Positions 1 to 13,045 of a DNA stretch of 64,000 bases are shown one piece after another. The stretch's first letter is position 1. Each line of letters opens with the position of its first letter. A model generated the notes under the pieces. It made no database searches. It saw only the letters and a program-made list of their open reading frames with translations, and had not been told where the DNA came from. The stretch lies in NCBI RefSeq assembly GCF_050624435.1, contig NC_134539.1, positions 119,457,525 through 119,521,524 on the forward strand, given 5' to 3'. Both the position numbers and the translations under genes were made by a program. This DNA is from Tenrec ecaudatus. Taxonomy: Eukaryota > Chordata > Mammalia > Afrosoricida > Tenrecidae.

Positions 1-113
1 TCTCAGGATCATTCTGGCTGTACTGCCTCCAAGACAGATTTTTTTTCCCTTCTCCTTTTGAAGAATACTTTTAATATTCTTCACCAGCACCGTAATTCAA
101 ACCCATCAATTAT
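1..113 (-). mobile_element. BovB/RTE LINE fragment, cut by window edge
   Basis: The stretch reads as the antisense of the late part of a BovB element. It carries the phrases 'cattctggctgtact' and 'tccaagacagatt', also present in the BovB copies at 14130-14422 and 44690-45175. It ends near 'caaacccatcaat'. It is non-coding, degraded and continues beyond the left edge. Confidence 0.7.
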
Positions 114-528
114 CATGAAAAATTATCTGTCTATAGAATTTATCACTCCCGATCATTAATGGGAAGACACTGACTTTTTCATCAGATTCAGAATAAGCAT
201 TCTATAGTAAGTATATAATAATATTATTTAAAACTCCAGAAAGTATTCTGATCAATGTACTCTGATAATGTGGCATATTAGCACCATCAAGGAAGAGACT
301 CTATTAGCATTATATGCTTGTGATACAATTATATGCTTGCAATAAAATTAAGAGCATTAATGAAAAAGGCACTATTAGGAAAAAATAAAGAACTCAAATA
401 AGTGGACATGTATGAAGTAAATTCATAAAAATCAATACCTTCCCTATACTAATCTATCATTAAAATATAGTAGTAAAACAGAATGGGAATGCTTAATAAG
501 GAGTGTTTCGTAGAATTGTGCAACATCA

Positions 529-850
529 ACTCGTTTTATTTATTTTTATTTTTGATCATTTTATTGAGGGCTCTTACAATGCTTATTACAATCCATGCAT
601 CAATTGTATCGGGCACATTTGTACACATGTCGCCATCATTCTTTTCCAGACACTTACTTTCGATTGAGCCCTGGGTGTCAGCTCCTCCTCCCCTCCCTCC
701 CTGCCACTCTCGTGACCCCTTGATAGACTGTACATCATTATTATTATATCTCACACTGACCACTGTCTCCCTTCCCCCATGGTTTCCGCTGTTCTTTCCC
801 CTGGAGGAGGATGTGACTGTGTGTCAATCATTATGATCAACTCATTTTAA
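529..850 (-). mobile_element. Probable L1 3' end (family A), antisense
   Basis: Read on the minus strand it ends with 'caataaaatgatc' followed by an A-rich tail. It shares the ordered motifs of at least ten other copies in the window: 'tacatcaattgtat', 'tttgtacacatgt', 'ttgagccctgggtgtcagct'. A purine-rich stretch precedes the conserved tail, as in L1 3'UTRs. The copy is 5'-truncated. The overlapping short ORFs are not genes. Confidence 0.75.
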
Positions 851-939
851 AGGTTTTTCTTTAATGAATAATGAAAAGACTCAGTCATAGGTGGATAATT
901 ACAAGGGGTTGCCCTGCAAGGTAACAGGTATGAACTTGG

Positions 940-1160
940 GATTTGGAGTAAAGAAGGCTTGGGTTTAAATTTCATTTGTACCATTTTGGATCTTAAGCAG
1001 GATACATGTTAACTCAGCCTCAGCTGTTGCATCTGTAAAATGGGGGTGACAGCAGTACCCCCTGTGAGGTATAGAATTGAGGTGAGTTAATATATAAGGA
1101 GTGTATAGGAGATCCTGATACTCAGTGAGAATTTCAATAGCTGGTCTCTGATCTCACTTG
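940..1160 (+). repeat. MIR SINE fossil
   Basis: The core 'ctcagctgttgcatctgtaa' followed by 'aatgggggtgacagcagtac' and 'gtgagttaatatata' follows the order of the MIR core and 3' part. The copy is well diverged, as expected for this ancient family. Confidence 0.75.
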
Positions 1161-1299
1161 AATCTCCCAAAGAATTGCTTCAGTTATTGCTTTTAGCAAT
1201 CACTTGTCGATGGCACTATTAACATAAACACAGGGAGCCCGACAGAGGATCTGTCCAACTGAACAAGTGACAACCACACAATATTCAGGGTAGAATGAT

Positions 1300-1456
1300 A
1301 GTTAACAAATAGGAGCACCCTGAAGGCAGGGAGGCTTGTCTTTGTCAGAGCTATGTCCTCAGCTCCTAGAACAGTGCAGGTCCCACTTAGGTGCTTAGTA
1401 ATTGTTACTGAGCAACTGAATGGATGGATGGATGAAAGAATGAATCGGTGAATGCT
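1300..1456 (+). repeat. L2 LINE 3' end fossil
   Basis: The order 'gaaggcaggga', 'cagctcctagaacagtgcag', 'aggtgcttagtaatt' and a terminal run of 'tggatggatgga' / 'gaatgaat' is typical of an L2 3' end. Confidence 0.6.
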
Positions 1457-1466
1457 CCCCAAGTAG

Positions 1467-1763
<297 letters not shown>

Positions 1764-2126
1764 TGATCATAAAACCACACAACACAGAGACGCTTGAAGC
1801 TCGCCCACAACTAGTGGATATGGTTTAATTTATTTCGTTTCTTTTTCTCTCCATCATATATGTACTATTTACCCTAAAATAAAAACCGTGGAATGGATGT
1901 GAACACTGGTAACAGTGTACATCCATGCATCCTTGGTCAGGAGGATTTATGTGCCCTTCCAGGGCAGGATAGGACTTGGCTCATGAAAGTACGCCAGACA
2001 ATTTTGTCACTGAACACGGGTGATACTGGCATGTGCTGCATGCCCTCTTTCAGAGGGAAAATTGAAAGTAGAGAAACCTCTAGAGAGAGAACTCACGACT
2101 TAAAAAAAAAAAAGATTACTTTTTCC

Positions 2127-3020
2127 TGGGTCTTTTTCTTTTTTTTAATTAAAAGATCATTTTATTGGGGGCTCTTATAGCTCTTAAAACAATCCATACA
2201 TCAATTGTATCAAACATATTTGTACATATGTTGCCATTAGTATTTTCTAGACATTGACTTTCTATTGAACCCTTGGTATCAGCTCCTCTTTTATCCAACC
2301 CCTCTCGGACCTCTTGATAAATTATTACTATGTTTATATCTTACACCGACAGCTGTCACTCTTTCCCCGTGGTTTCTGTTGTTCATCCCCCCAGCAGGGG
2401 TGGGGTTATGTGTCAGTCATTGATATCGGTTCCCCCTTCCTCCCTTCCTCTCTCTACCTTCCCTCTATCCTCTGGTATCCTTATTCCCATCCCTATTCCT
2501 GTGGTGAGCTCTTATCTGTACCTGTGCACATGCTCCAGTCTAACCCAAAGTGAAAGGCAGACCTAGGGTCATGATAGTGGGGAGTGAGGAAGGGCAGACC
2601 TAGGGTCATGATATTGCGCGGGGGGGGGGGGGGTGTTTCATCAGTGCTTTACTGTGCCCTGGCTGACTCATCCCATCCCTTTGACCCCTCTGTGAGGGGC
2701 TGTCCCATTGTCTACAGATGGGCTTTGGGTCTCTGCTCTGACCCACCTCATTCTCAACAATATAGCTGTTTGTATGCTTGTTTGCTTGCTATGGGTCTTC
2801 TGATGCCTGTTACCCAGTCCCAATGACACCTCATGATCACACAGGCCGGTGTGCTTCTTCCATGTGAATGTGTTGTTTCTATGCTAGATGGCCGCTTGTT
2901 TAACTTCAAGTCTTTAAGACCCCTTACTGGGACCTTTTCCAAGAATATATGTGGTACCAGGATTTGGATTGACGACCCTCTAGGGTACCAGTTTGCTTGC
3001 TTTCTAGAAGATTTGATTTG
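2127..3020 (-). mobile_element. Probable L1 3' portion (family A), about 0.9 kb, antisense
   Basis: On the minus strand the element ends in 'ccccaataaaatgatctttt' plus a poly(A) run, seen here as the T-rich stretch at 2127-2150. Its 5' part includes the antisense of 'ggggtcttaaag', which is also found in the copies at 25325-25703 and 41900-42825. A tandem duplication of 'ggcagacctagggtcatgat' (2556 and 2594) and a G run near 2620 are internal to it. No intact ORF remains. The L1 assignment rests on the tail, the poly(A) and the purine tract. Confidence 0.75.
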
Positions 3021-3283
3021 AAAATTTATGGATATGATAATCCCACTCCTTATTCCTACAACCAAAAAGAGACACAAAGTGTCCCATCTACCTTGTTTTC
3101 CCCCCGATTCAAGCCGGTGCTGACACAATTCCATATACTTTATGGTTCTATTTGCACTGGAAATTTCCCTACGCTCTTTCATTTTCCAGTTTTGTCCACC
3201 TTCATTTTCGCCTGTGCTTCTTTACTTTCTCAATGATCTCCTTTGTCAGATACGTAATCCCACTGCACGCACTGACCTTAGAA

Positions 3284-3405
3284 GGGTGTGTGTGGGGGGC
3301 ATATGGGTGTGGGTGGGTGGGGGTGGGTGTGTGCGTGTGTGCGTGTGTGCATGTGTGGTGTGTGTGTGTGTGTGTGTGTGAGTGTGTGTGTATGAGTCTT
3401 TGGGG
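3284..3405. repeat. (TG)n-rich simple repeat
   Basis: An imperfect TG/GGGTG tract runs for about 120 bases, with its purest part '(tg)' near 3358-3380. It produces false open frames on both strands. Confidence 0.9.
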
Positions 3406-4489
3406 TGCGTAGGCATGGAGAACGAGGAAGATCACCAGAAAACCTTGCCTAGACACCATCGTCGCCCTCTGTGCAGCGGCAGGATGCAGATTTGGTTGCA
3501 AGCGTTCTTGTCCGGTGGACTCAGGTCCTACGGTGAGCACAGGTGCTGTCTCAGGACCGCGGAGGTCCATGTCGGATACAGCACATTTCTTTAAAGGATA
3601 GGAAGCACTGTCGTTCGGGTGAAAATGTACAGAGAAACTTAGTTTTCCATTGAACGATTCAGACGCACATCGTCTCATAAGATTCATGGCCATTTCCTCA
3701 CGGTTGGCAAATGCTGTTCTCCCTTGTGCTGAGCAGCACGTTCCTGTGAGCGCTACTGTTCTCTGAGTCAGCCTGACTGTTACTTCACTGAAAGGTGCTC
3801 CCCAGTTGTAGGGTCAGTTCCACATCTCGGGGATTCCACTAGTCTCTATCAAACCAGTAAGTCTGCTCTTCTCATGATTTTGAATTTTTTTCCAGTTTTC
3901 TCCCGTTCGGTCCAGGCCCTTCTGACATCCCAATCAGTGCAGTTGGTAGTGGTAACTGGGTACCATTTAAGTCTGATGGTCTCTGGGTCGTAGAGACTGT
4001 GGTTTATGTACAGCACATTAATTGGCGGTGCCACTTGCCTGTTCTCTATTCATCTACTGGACGGATGGCTTGTTAAGAAGATGGGTGCTTCTTAAGCAGT
4101 AACCAGGGGGAGGCCCCCGTTCTGCCAGCTGGTCGCACTGTGACTACTGTGTGCTGCTCCACTGAGGGAAGTTACACCGCCAGTATTTCAAGTACCGGGA
4201 TTGCCCACGGTGGCAGGTTTCATCAGAGTTATCAGACGAAGACTAAGAACTAGTGCGCTGCTTCACTCGAGTGCTGACGGATGAGCCCCTCGCCTGGCGG
4301 GCGCGCTGGCGCCCCAGTGGACCCGGGGAGACCAACAGTCACAAAGATGGCCCAGGGTTGAGCAACGATGGCTCTTTTGTACACGTGGTTGCTATGAGTT
4401 GGAGCCTATTTTTGTCAACGGACACTCACACCAACAGTTTCTAGAAAACAAAAGGACGAGAGTCATACGCTGTGGAAGCTGGAATGACA

Positions 4490-4690
4490 TCAGTAGTTCT
4501 CCATCCTGGAATCGAGGTACCCAGGGATCACAGAATGTGTTAACAATAAAATTCCTGGGCCCCACCTCTAAAGGTTCTGACTCATGAAGACTTGGGTGGG
4601 GCCCAGGAATGTGTATTTCTCAAAGAACTCCCAGATGGCCCTGAGGCCAGGCTGGTTTCAGACCAGTTCTTAAAATGTTGTCCACGCCAA
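4490..4690. repeat. MER20-like hAT-Charlie fossil
   Basis: The stretch has a roughly palindromic plan: 'cagtagttctcc' at the left, then 'cctgggccccacctctaaag', and the inverse 'ggtggggcccaggaatgtg' further right. This matches the layout of MER20/MER5-type non-autonomous hAT elements. The subfamily is uncertain. Confidence 0.55.
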
Positions 4691-4724
4691 ACCAAGATAG
4701 TTTGCTTTCCCAAGCAATAACTCG

Positions 4725-4902
4725 CTACAACTCAACTGCCTTTGAGTCAATGCGGACTCCTAGTGACCCCTGTGGGTTTCCTGTTTACAGGAGTAGAAAG
4801 CCAACTCTCTCTCCTTCATTAGCGGCTGGTGGTTTTGAACTGCTGACCATGCAGATCACAGCCCAATGCATAACTACTGCACCACTATGTCTCCTTCCAC
4901 AG
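4725..4902 (-). mobile_element. AfroSINE, antisense
   Basis: It carries the antisense AfroSINE order: 'ctgtgggtttcctgtttaca', 'ggctggtggttttgaactgc', 'tgaccatgcag', and the tRNA-derived head 'actactgcaccactatg'. The tRNA-like part has lost any realistic tRNA fold and is not a tRNA gene. Confidence 0.85.
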
Positions 4903-6124
4903 TGAGTTCCCAAAAAGAACGGCAGCAAAATAATCAATCTGAGAAAAGAACCAATCAAGGTGGGGGTGGGGTAGGAAACAGAAGACCCTGGCTTGAAAGA
5001 AGCTGGGCTCTCAGGACAGTTGGTGATAGGGTTCTTCTGAGAGTGATCAGAGGACACTGGTCCCCACCCCCACCCAGGAGAACCAGGAGGGGAATTCTTC
5101 TTCTTTGGTGTCTGATAACCATATCAGCTAAAGCTCTGCATAGACCATTGTTGTGGGGTTTCCGCTATCTCCACTGAGGACTTTCACGAGCCTGCTTTGA
5201 AACCTTCTCCTAGTCAGGGAAACCATAGTTCTCTCCGTGACATTGCCTACAATAGACTCTTGCCTCCACCCCCACCCCAGCCCCACCTGGATTTCCTTCT
5301 TTCCCTCACTTTCCCAAAAGCAAGATAACAGACACATTGTCTCTAGGAAAGAAGTTAAGCTGTCTTCCCTCCTAACCCTCCTGTCCCCACTCCCACTCTG
5401 CCTCATCTGTCTTCCCAGAGTCCTTCGTACAAGGAAGCAAATGTGGGTACCAGCAGACCCAGTCCGTACAGTGCTGGCCCCGGTTCTGAAGAAATATCAG
5501 AATATAGACACAGTAACCGCAAAGGCCTTGATCCCCGCAGAACAGAACGAGGTCTAGACTCACCGTGCCTTGCAAGGGCCAAGCTTCATTACTGTTGCCA
5601 CTTCCTCCTTCCGCCAGCTGGTCCTTTTGATACCACGGGCCCTGTGCTGCTGGACAAGAGACTACTCAGTCCATCAGGAGGAAGATCGACTGAGTTCTAG
5701 GGCTATATGTCTTCTCCCCTTTGGGCTGTGGTCAACAGAGTAAGCCCCTGAACTCAGAATCTTTGCCCACTCTCCTAAGTCAGGGTCTTCAGCCTCCTCC
5801 TGGCTTCAGAACTTTGGAGGTTTGGTAGGATTTGCCTCAGCGTGTGGGTTCCTGCACACTCCTGCCCTCTGCTGGACAGACAGATCTGGGACACAAACCT
5901 CTTGGAGTAGACAACTTCAGTTCTGCCCCCAGGCCACCTGGGCAAGCCTCTCTGAGAGAATCAAGCATCGCATAAACCCAACACCGAGCTCACTGCCCTG
6001 CGGTCAATTCCAAGCCATAGCATCAGCAAATCAAACGCGCTTCCCCAGGCCTCCGATGACTGTGTGGGAGTCATGTTCTGCGGGTCATAGGAAGTTTCAG
6101 GGAGGCGCACAGGCCTTAACAAAC

Positions 6125-6325
6125 CAAACATCCTGCCATCGCTGGAGTCGATGCCAACTCATAGCGACCCTATAGGACAGGGCACAACTGCCCCTGCGGG
6201 TTTCTGAGACTGTCACTCTTTACAGGTATAGAAAGTCCTTTCTCCTACAGGGCGGTGGGCTGGCTGTTTCGAACTGCTGTTGGGTTAGAAGCCCAACGCA
6301 TAAGCACGATGCCAAAATCCATCTC
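6125..6325 (-). mobile_element. AfroSINE, antisense
   Basis: Nearly full length: 'gtcgatgccaactcatagcg', 'accctataggacaggg', 'ctgcgggtttctgagact' and 'tcgaactgctgttgggtta' occur in consensus order. It lies about 220 bases upstream of HNF1B exon 7. Confidence 0.88.
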
Positions 6326-6526
6326 CCTCCATGGGTCACTGTCAAAACGTTGATCAGGACAATCTCCCCAAGCCTCGTTTCTCGGTCCATCAGGTGGTCA
6401 TATCCAATCCATTCCCAGACCATCTCTGAGGTATCGGGCGCCGCCCAAAGCCTGGCACACAGTACGGCCTCGGTTGGTGTCGGTTCTCATCCGTCCACCT
6501 CTCCTTAACTCAGAAGTCGTCTCTGA

Positions 6527-6844
<318 letters not shown>

Positions 6845-7237
6845 TAATGTCTCCAGCATAGTCCTTAATATTGCTGCGCCCTTTCTAGTCCCATTCCCTG
6901 CTCCCAAGCTTCCCAAGGGAAAAGGCTGAGGAGGACAGCCGAGGCTTCCTCTAAAGGGGAGTGGGGGATAAAGAGCAGAGCTGGCGTCGTAGATGGGGAA
7001 CACATGCTGTAACGTCCCATGCTGGCAGCCATGGACGACATCACCGATCAGCCCCAGCCCCTGGCCCGAATTGGTTGATTGGCATAGAGTTGACACTCCC
7101 ATCCAAAATTCCAAGCAGCCGTTATCAAATGCATGTCATCTGCAGCCTGTTTTCCTTCCCTGAAACAGAAAACTCTTACAGCATCCCCATGCCCTCTCAA
7201 TTCTACACCCTGAACATCCTTCGTCAGTTCTCAGTGA

Positions 7238-7325
7238 ACCCACCACCACTGCCCTCTGATGGGATCTGCCCCTAGCGACCCTACAGGACAGAGTGGAGCT
7301 GCCCCTATGGGAGCTCAGGGACGTA
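7238..7325 (-). mobile_element. AfroSINE fragment, antisense
   Basis: Only the 3'-end portion is left: 'ctagcgaccctacaggacag' and 'gagctgcccctatggga'. Confidence 0.7.
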
Positions 7326-7639
7326 GGTAGAAAATGCCACTGGTACTAGACGAGAAGCATTCGGGTTTCTGCCACCCCCACCCCCACCCCCAAGGCTGTC
7401 TCCCATGTTCATGTCTACCCCTGCTTTAAACCTACCCTTCAACTCATTATTTCTGAGTCGCTGTGTCCCCACGTCCTGGTCCTCCTGCTGGGTCTAACTG
7501 TAGGTCCTGGCCTCCCAGTTCGGGTTCCCCTGACTCAGGCATTCTACCCTGAGAACTCGACATGTCTCTGGAACAGAATGCTAGTCCAGGATTCCAATCC
7601 TGGCCCTCAAACCTACCAGTTTTGTGTTGTTCTGTGTCC

Positions 7640-7765
7640 TCCAGTCCATTGGGACTCCTAGCAACCCTCTAACAGAGAGCAGAGCTGCCCCTCGGGGTCT
7701 CCTAGGCTGTCATCTTGAGGACACCCATCACCTTGGCTCCTCTGGAACCACCCCAGGTGGTGAGT
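7640..7765 (-). mobile_element. AfroSINE fragment, antisense
   Basis: It includes 'attgggactcctagcaaccc', 'agagctgcccctcggggtct' and 'cctaggctgtcatctt', then loses similarity. Confidence 0.65.
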
Positions 7766-8669
7766 TCCAATTACTGGCGTTTCCGTTGCATCGCTGGTGC
7801 TTAGCCCTCCTGCCCCTGTCATAGCTATGTAGTCCTTGGTGATGACTCCGCTGCCCTGAGCCTGTGTCTCCATCCTTAAAACGGAAATAACACACCCGCA
7901 GCATCCTATGCAGAGGAGCTGTAATACCCACGCAGGGCCACTCCGATGAGAACATAAAAGGAGAAGTAAATCCCATTTTTGCCAGCCTAAAGTTAGACAA
8001 ACACAAACAGTTTTTGATTCAGGGCCTTCTAGAAGGACCGGGGAGGGGGGTGGAGCTGCAGAGCTGCAGGTCTCAGGGAGTACTGCCCACTTCAGTCCTC
8101 CTCCATCCACCAGCCTCAATCCTTCCTCGGGCCTGTGGAGCTGGTTTCTGAGCACCATCTCACATTCCAATCACATTTTTGTGGCTTCTAAAAATTTGCC
8201 ACAGCCTGTAGCAGGACCTGGGGCACAAGTGCTCCACTCCCCTTCCCCCCATCACCTGGCCATATACTAACCCCCATCACCTCGCCTGCGCAGGCTTCCG
8301 GTGGAAGAGTGAGTGAGTGGTTGCCAGCAGCCTGTGTCCTGCCCAGGCCAGCAGGCCTGGCTGGTTAGAAGAGATGCCTTGTGGAGCCCTTGGCCAGGAA
8401 TAGCCAGGCTATTGTACCTGTCAGGACAAGTTGAGACAGCGGCAGTGACCTTTATTCTGTCGTCGATTTGAAGCCTACTTAGTGGTACACCTTACAACCA
8501 AGGACCCACATGCTTTCATTAGTGGGTCATGTGATTGAAGGTGAATGGGAGTCTATGGGTAGACGAGCATGAATCCAAAGGCTCCGGACTTAGTGGACAA
8601 GGACTGAGACAATTCAAACAACAACAGAAACAGAGTCACATGCTCCTAGAGGTTTTATTTGAATCTCGT

Positions 8670-8855
8670 CTCCTCTTGGGAGTCCTGGTGCCATTGTGAT
8701 TGAGCATTGGGCTGTGATCCTCAAGGTCAGCAGTTCGAAACAACCAGCTGCTCCTTGGGTGAAAGATGAGGCTTTCTCTTGCCATTAGTGTAACTCACGG
8801 GGGGAGGGGGCAGTTTTATCCTGTCTTATAGGGTCACTATGCGTAGGCAGTGCAA
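8670..8855 (+). mobile_element. AfroSINE, sense
   Basis: It starts at the tRNA-derived head 'ggagtcctggtgccattgtg', continues with 'ggtcagcagttcgaaac' (box-B-like) and ends with 'tatagggtcactatgcg'. It is followed at once by a second sense copy. Confidence 0.82.
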
Positions 8856-8892
8856 TTGGTGTTTGGGTTTTGGGGTTTCGTTTGGAGTCTCC

Positions 8893-9546
<654 letters not shown>

Positions 9547-11524
9547 TGACTAAGGCCGGTGAGGTCCTTGGGGTGGTAAGCCTTAAGTTGGATCCTTCTG
9601 AGATTCTGTTACTTGCTAAAGGAAGTCCTGGGGTCCTAGGTCAAAGAAAACAGGCCGCAGATCAGGCTAAAGGGGCTATTGCTTCTCCTAGTCCCCTAAC
9701 AAGAGCACTAAAAAAGACTGGTGTGTGACAGGTCACGGGAGGCTGGATTACACGGAGTCTCATGCCTTGTGATGGAGTGTTTTCTCATGGATTGCTGGAT
9801 GATCCGTGGAAAAGGGTATTTCCAAGAAGGCTCCAGGAGGCAGATCCTTATTAACTTTCATACTTGGCAAGAGGGATCTCTGAAGACTTTCCACATGGCG
9901 ACTTCAGCCCAAGGAGAAAGTGCAGCCTGGATCCCGAGGCCGTTTCCCCCAGTCCAGGGCCCCATGCTAGATCCAGAACGCTATCGGCACAAATTCGGAT
10001 GACCTTTGGGGAACCTCCAACCCCACCCCAACCCCACTAGACAGGGTGGCCTTTCCAGTGGGCTGCATTCCTAGGGTGTTTTCCTTAAGAAACTGAGAAC
10101 CAACTTCACATTGCACTGAGAGTGGGGAATCCAGAGTTCTAGCTACTGTTTCCGTTGATGAATCAGTCCTATCTCCAAGTATAGGTGGCGCCCCCACAGT
10201 CGGCCTGGGCAGCTGGGCTCCAAAGGGAGGGACAGTGAGCGCATTAGAAAACAGGACAGGATGTCTGAACAGTGATGATGAGTCCAGAAAACCACAATCG
10301 AGCCTTTTAGTCGCTGGGCTCTGTGCCGTGTGGGAACGGCTGGGCCAGTATTGATTGCGAGATAAATAGGCAACAACCTTGAGCTTCGGGTCAAAGGCTC
10401 TCTGTAGACTGGGACCTTCTGGATGGTCTGTTTGGTTTGTTTTTAGCTGAGCCCTGCTGTGGACGTCAGAGCCGGTCCTTCCTCGGGCCTCTGTTCTTCC
10501 CTTTGCCCCATCTCCTTCCAGGGAGTGCAGAGCTCCTCTGGCCTCGTGGCTCTGTTCCTTGTTGGGCCACTTCAGTGGTGACCTTGACCTCCCTGCATCT
10601 CTGTTTCGTCATCTGTAAAATGAGAGTTGAGACATCTACTTGTTCCGTGGACTCGGCGGAGTCCCATAAATTAAACGCCTGGCCTGTCTTGGGTGCTGAG
10701 ACATGCACATGGCCTGGGCTGCGGGGCTCTGGAACTTGCGGGGGGAGGGAGAGGTGTGTGGGACCTGTCTTGCTACTCTTCTCTCACCCAATGGAAGATG
10801 AAAGGACACCCCCCGCCACCACCTCCAGTGCCCTGCCCTTAGACTCCTGTGCCATTTCCCAGCCTTTGTAGTGAGCAGGGAAAACATTTATCTGTGCTCA
10901 CAAATCTCAATCAGGCGGGCAGCCAGGCGCAGCAGAACCTCCTTGGGAATACCTTCCCCTTTGAAAGGTATATCAATCCATCTGCCGCTTGGTCAGCCCT
11001 CGACCGGCCTGTGAATAATTACTCTTGTCTTTCCCAAGTTGACTTTGATGCTTGCTTGCTGAAACAAGCCCTCTGGGTTCTGGAAATGGTCTCGTCATCA
11101 AAATCCACCCAGATGCGCCCAGAGATGCTGCCCCAGCCCCGGTGTGGCTCACCCCCAGTCCCTCCACTGGACCAAGTGGCCAGCTGACCTTGCTGGCTAC
11201 AAGAGAGCCCTCGAGCTCCACCGCCAAGCTTTCTCCACGTCGTCGGACTTTTCAGGAGTCTGGGGGGAGAAACGCCTGGGATGACGACCAGGCTGCTTCT
11301 GCAGAGTAGGGAGAATGCACGCGTTTAGCACGCCGGCCATCCACACTCCTCAGGCACGCCCTGGTGGGTTTTATCTGTTAACCATATTGTAACCGCCTCA
11401 GAAAGGCCCAGAAGTAAACTTAGGCTCAGAGCTGGACAGATGACCTACCCTCTGATTCCAAATCCCACACCCTTTTCTGTGAACAATATTTGCCTCTCAG
11501 TCCCCACCTTTAAAATACCCAGAG

Positions 11525-11713
11525 CAGGGGTCCTCAAACTTTTTTAAACAGGGGGCCAGTTCACTGTCTCTCAGACCGTTGGAGGGCCAGACTATAGTTT
11601 TGTTTTTTTTTAAACTATGAACAAATTCCTATGCACACTGCACATATCTTATTTCGAAGTAAAAAAAACAAACGGGGCAAAAACACCCGTGGGCCATAGT
11701 TTGAGGACCCCTG
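11525..11713. mobile_element. hAT-type miniature element (MITE)
   Basis: The 189-bp element has 16-bp perfect terminal inverted repeats (caggggtcctcaaact) and a perfect 8-bp target duplication 'acccagag' at 11517-11524 and 11714-11721, the signature length for hAT transposons. The inside is A/T-rich with no ORF, so it was moved by a transposase from elsewhere. The sequence resembles hAT MITEs reported in several mammals, but I cannot name the family. The preserved ends and target site suggest it is not very old. Confidence 0.9.
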
Positions 11714-12144
11714 ACCCAGAGGAACTGCCTTTTGGTCCTAGGTGATCTACTAGGGTAAAACGTGAGCCCCAGTACTATGTTCCCCCAGGAAACCTCCTCC
11801 CTCTGACTTGAGGCAGAAGAAGGAAAGGGGGAAGGCAGAGTGAAGGAAATGCGGGTCAAGGTGCTGCCTCCCAACAGCAGAGGGGTCCAACCTCCAAGGT
11901 TTGCAAACCATCCTGAGGCCAAGGGTCAGAAGAGAGCTCCTTCAGAGACCCAGGGACAATTCTGCTTTTCTTCTTCTTCTTTGTTTTAAAGTGTTGTTTC
12001 TACCCGGGGTTTCCGGACCATTGCTCGGCATCAGAGCCTGTGGGGTGGGAAGCGAGGACCCCACAAAGTGCTGGATTGAACAAGTCCAGTTTCTCAGAGG
12101 CACCTCCATGTGGTAGTTAAAAAAAAAAAAAAGACCAAAACTGA

Positions 12145-12340
12145 ATCACGCTACCTTCTGAGGCAACTCCAGATCACAGGGACCCCCATCCATATAGGGG
12201 AGACAATTGAACTGAGACAGTAAATCTTTACTGGAGCAAAAAGCCTCATCTTCCTCCTTCAGAGTAGCTGGTGGATTTGAACCACTGACCTTGTCATTGG
12301 TGTCCCAAGGCCTAACCCACAGGGCCACCTGAGCAGTTAA
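12145..12340 (-). mobile_element. AfroSINE, antisense, diverged
   Basis: Recognisable parts are 'aaatctttactggagcaaaa', 'agctggtggatttgaaccac' and 'cctaacccacagggccacct'. It directly follows a run of about 14 A. Confidence 0.75.
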
Positions 12341-12369
12341 CAGCCCATTGCCTAATGCACGGGGCTCTT

Positions 12370-12540
12370 AAACAAACCAGACTCTCTGCCATCAAGTCAA
12401 TGTTGACTGATAGCAACCCCTGTGGGTTTCTGAGACTAAATACTTACAGGAGTCGAAAGTCCGGTTTTTCTCCCTAGGAGCTGCTAGTGGTTTTGAACTG
12501 CCAACCATGCAGATTGACACCAGACTCTTGTTTCCTTCAG
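12370..12540 (-). mobile_element. AfroSINE, antisense
   Basis: Order seen: 'gccatcaagtcaatgttgac', 'cccctgtgggtttctgagac', 'gctgctagtggttttgaact'. The tRNA-like head is truncated. Confidence 0.82.
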
Positions 12541-12559
12541 CCAGAACTAAACTATTGTT

Positions 12560-12790
12560 AAATCTCTGAAAGAAGCTCTGGTGGAGCAGGAATTTGAGCA
12601 TTGGGGTGAACTGGAAGGTCGGTGGTTCGGACCTTCTAGCCACCAGAACCCCCTCAGCAGAAAGATGAGACAGTCTGCTTCCATAAAGAGGTGCCGCCTC
12701 ATAAACCCTCAGGGCCAACTCTACCCTGTCCTCTAGCCTTGCTAGGAAGCAGAATGGAACCAACCGCTTGCTGAGAGTTAGGGCTTGGCT
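12560..12790 (+). mobile_element. AfroSINE, sense
   Basis: It starts 'gaagctctggtggagcagga', continues with 'ggtcggtggttcgga' and 'aaagatgagacagtctgctt'. Together with the two preceding antisense copies it makes a cluster of three SINEs in 650 bases. Confidence 0.78.
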
Positions 12791-12934
12791 GTGACACCTT
12801 CGCTCAGAGATGGGGAGGAATCTGGCCAAGGTCGCCCGGTTAAGTTCTGAAGCTGGGCCTCCAGCTTTGACCTACTGACTCTAAATACCTACGCACATTC
12901 CTTGAACAATGCAAGGGGGCTTCGAGATGTCTGT

Positions 12935-13045
12935 GGGAAAATACCATTATCTTCGCATTTTAATTTCCCCGAGGTTTTACAAGCATAAGGCTGAAGCCAG
13001 GATTTTGAATCGTATCTGTCTGATCTCCACACTTCCTGTTGTTAA
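12935..13045 (+). repeat. MIR fossil, 3' part
   Basis: The phrases 'accattatcttcgcatttta' and 'gaagccaggattttgaatcg' followed by 'tctgtctgatctccacac' follow the MIR 3' half. A second MIR-like 3' part lies at about 12805-12885. Confidence 0.55.

Noticed and set aside
3202-3693. 163-codon minus-strand open frame
   Set aside because: About a third of it is His-Thr repeats from the (TG)n tract; the rest matches nothing known.
7658-8170. 170-codon minus-strand open frame in HNF1B intron 7
   Set aside because: It overlaps an AfroSINE fragment and has no recognisable domain.
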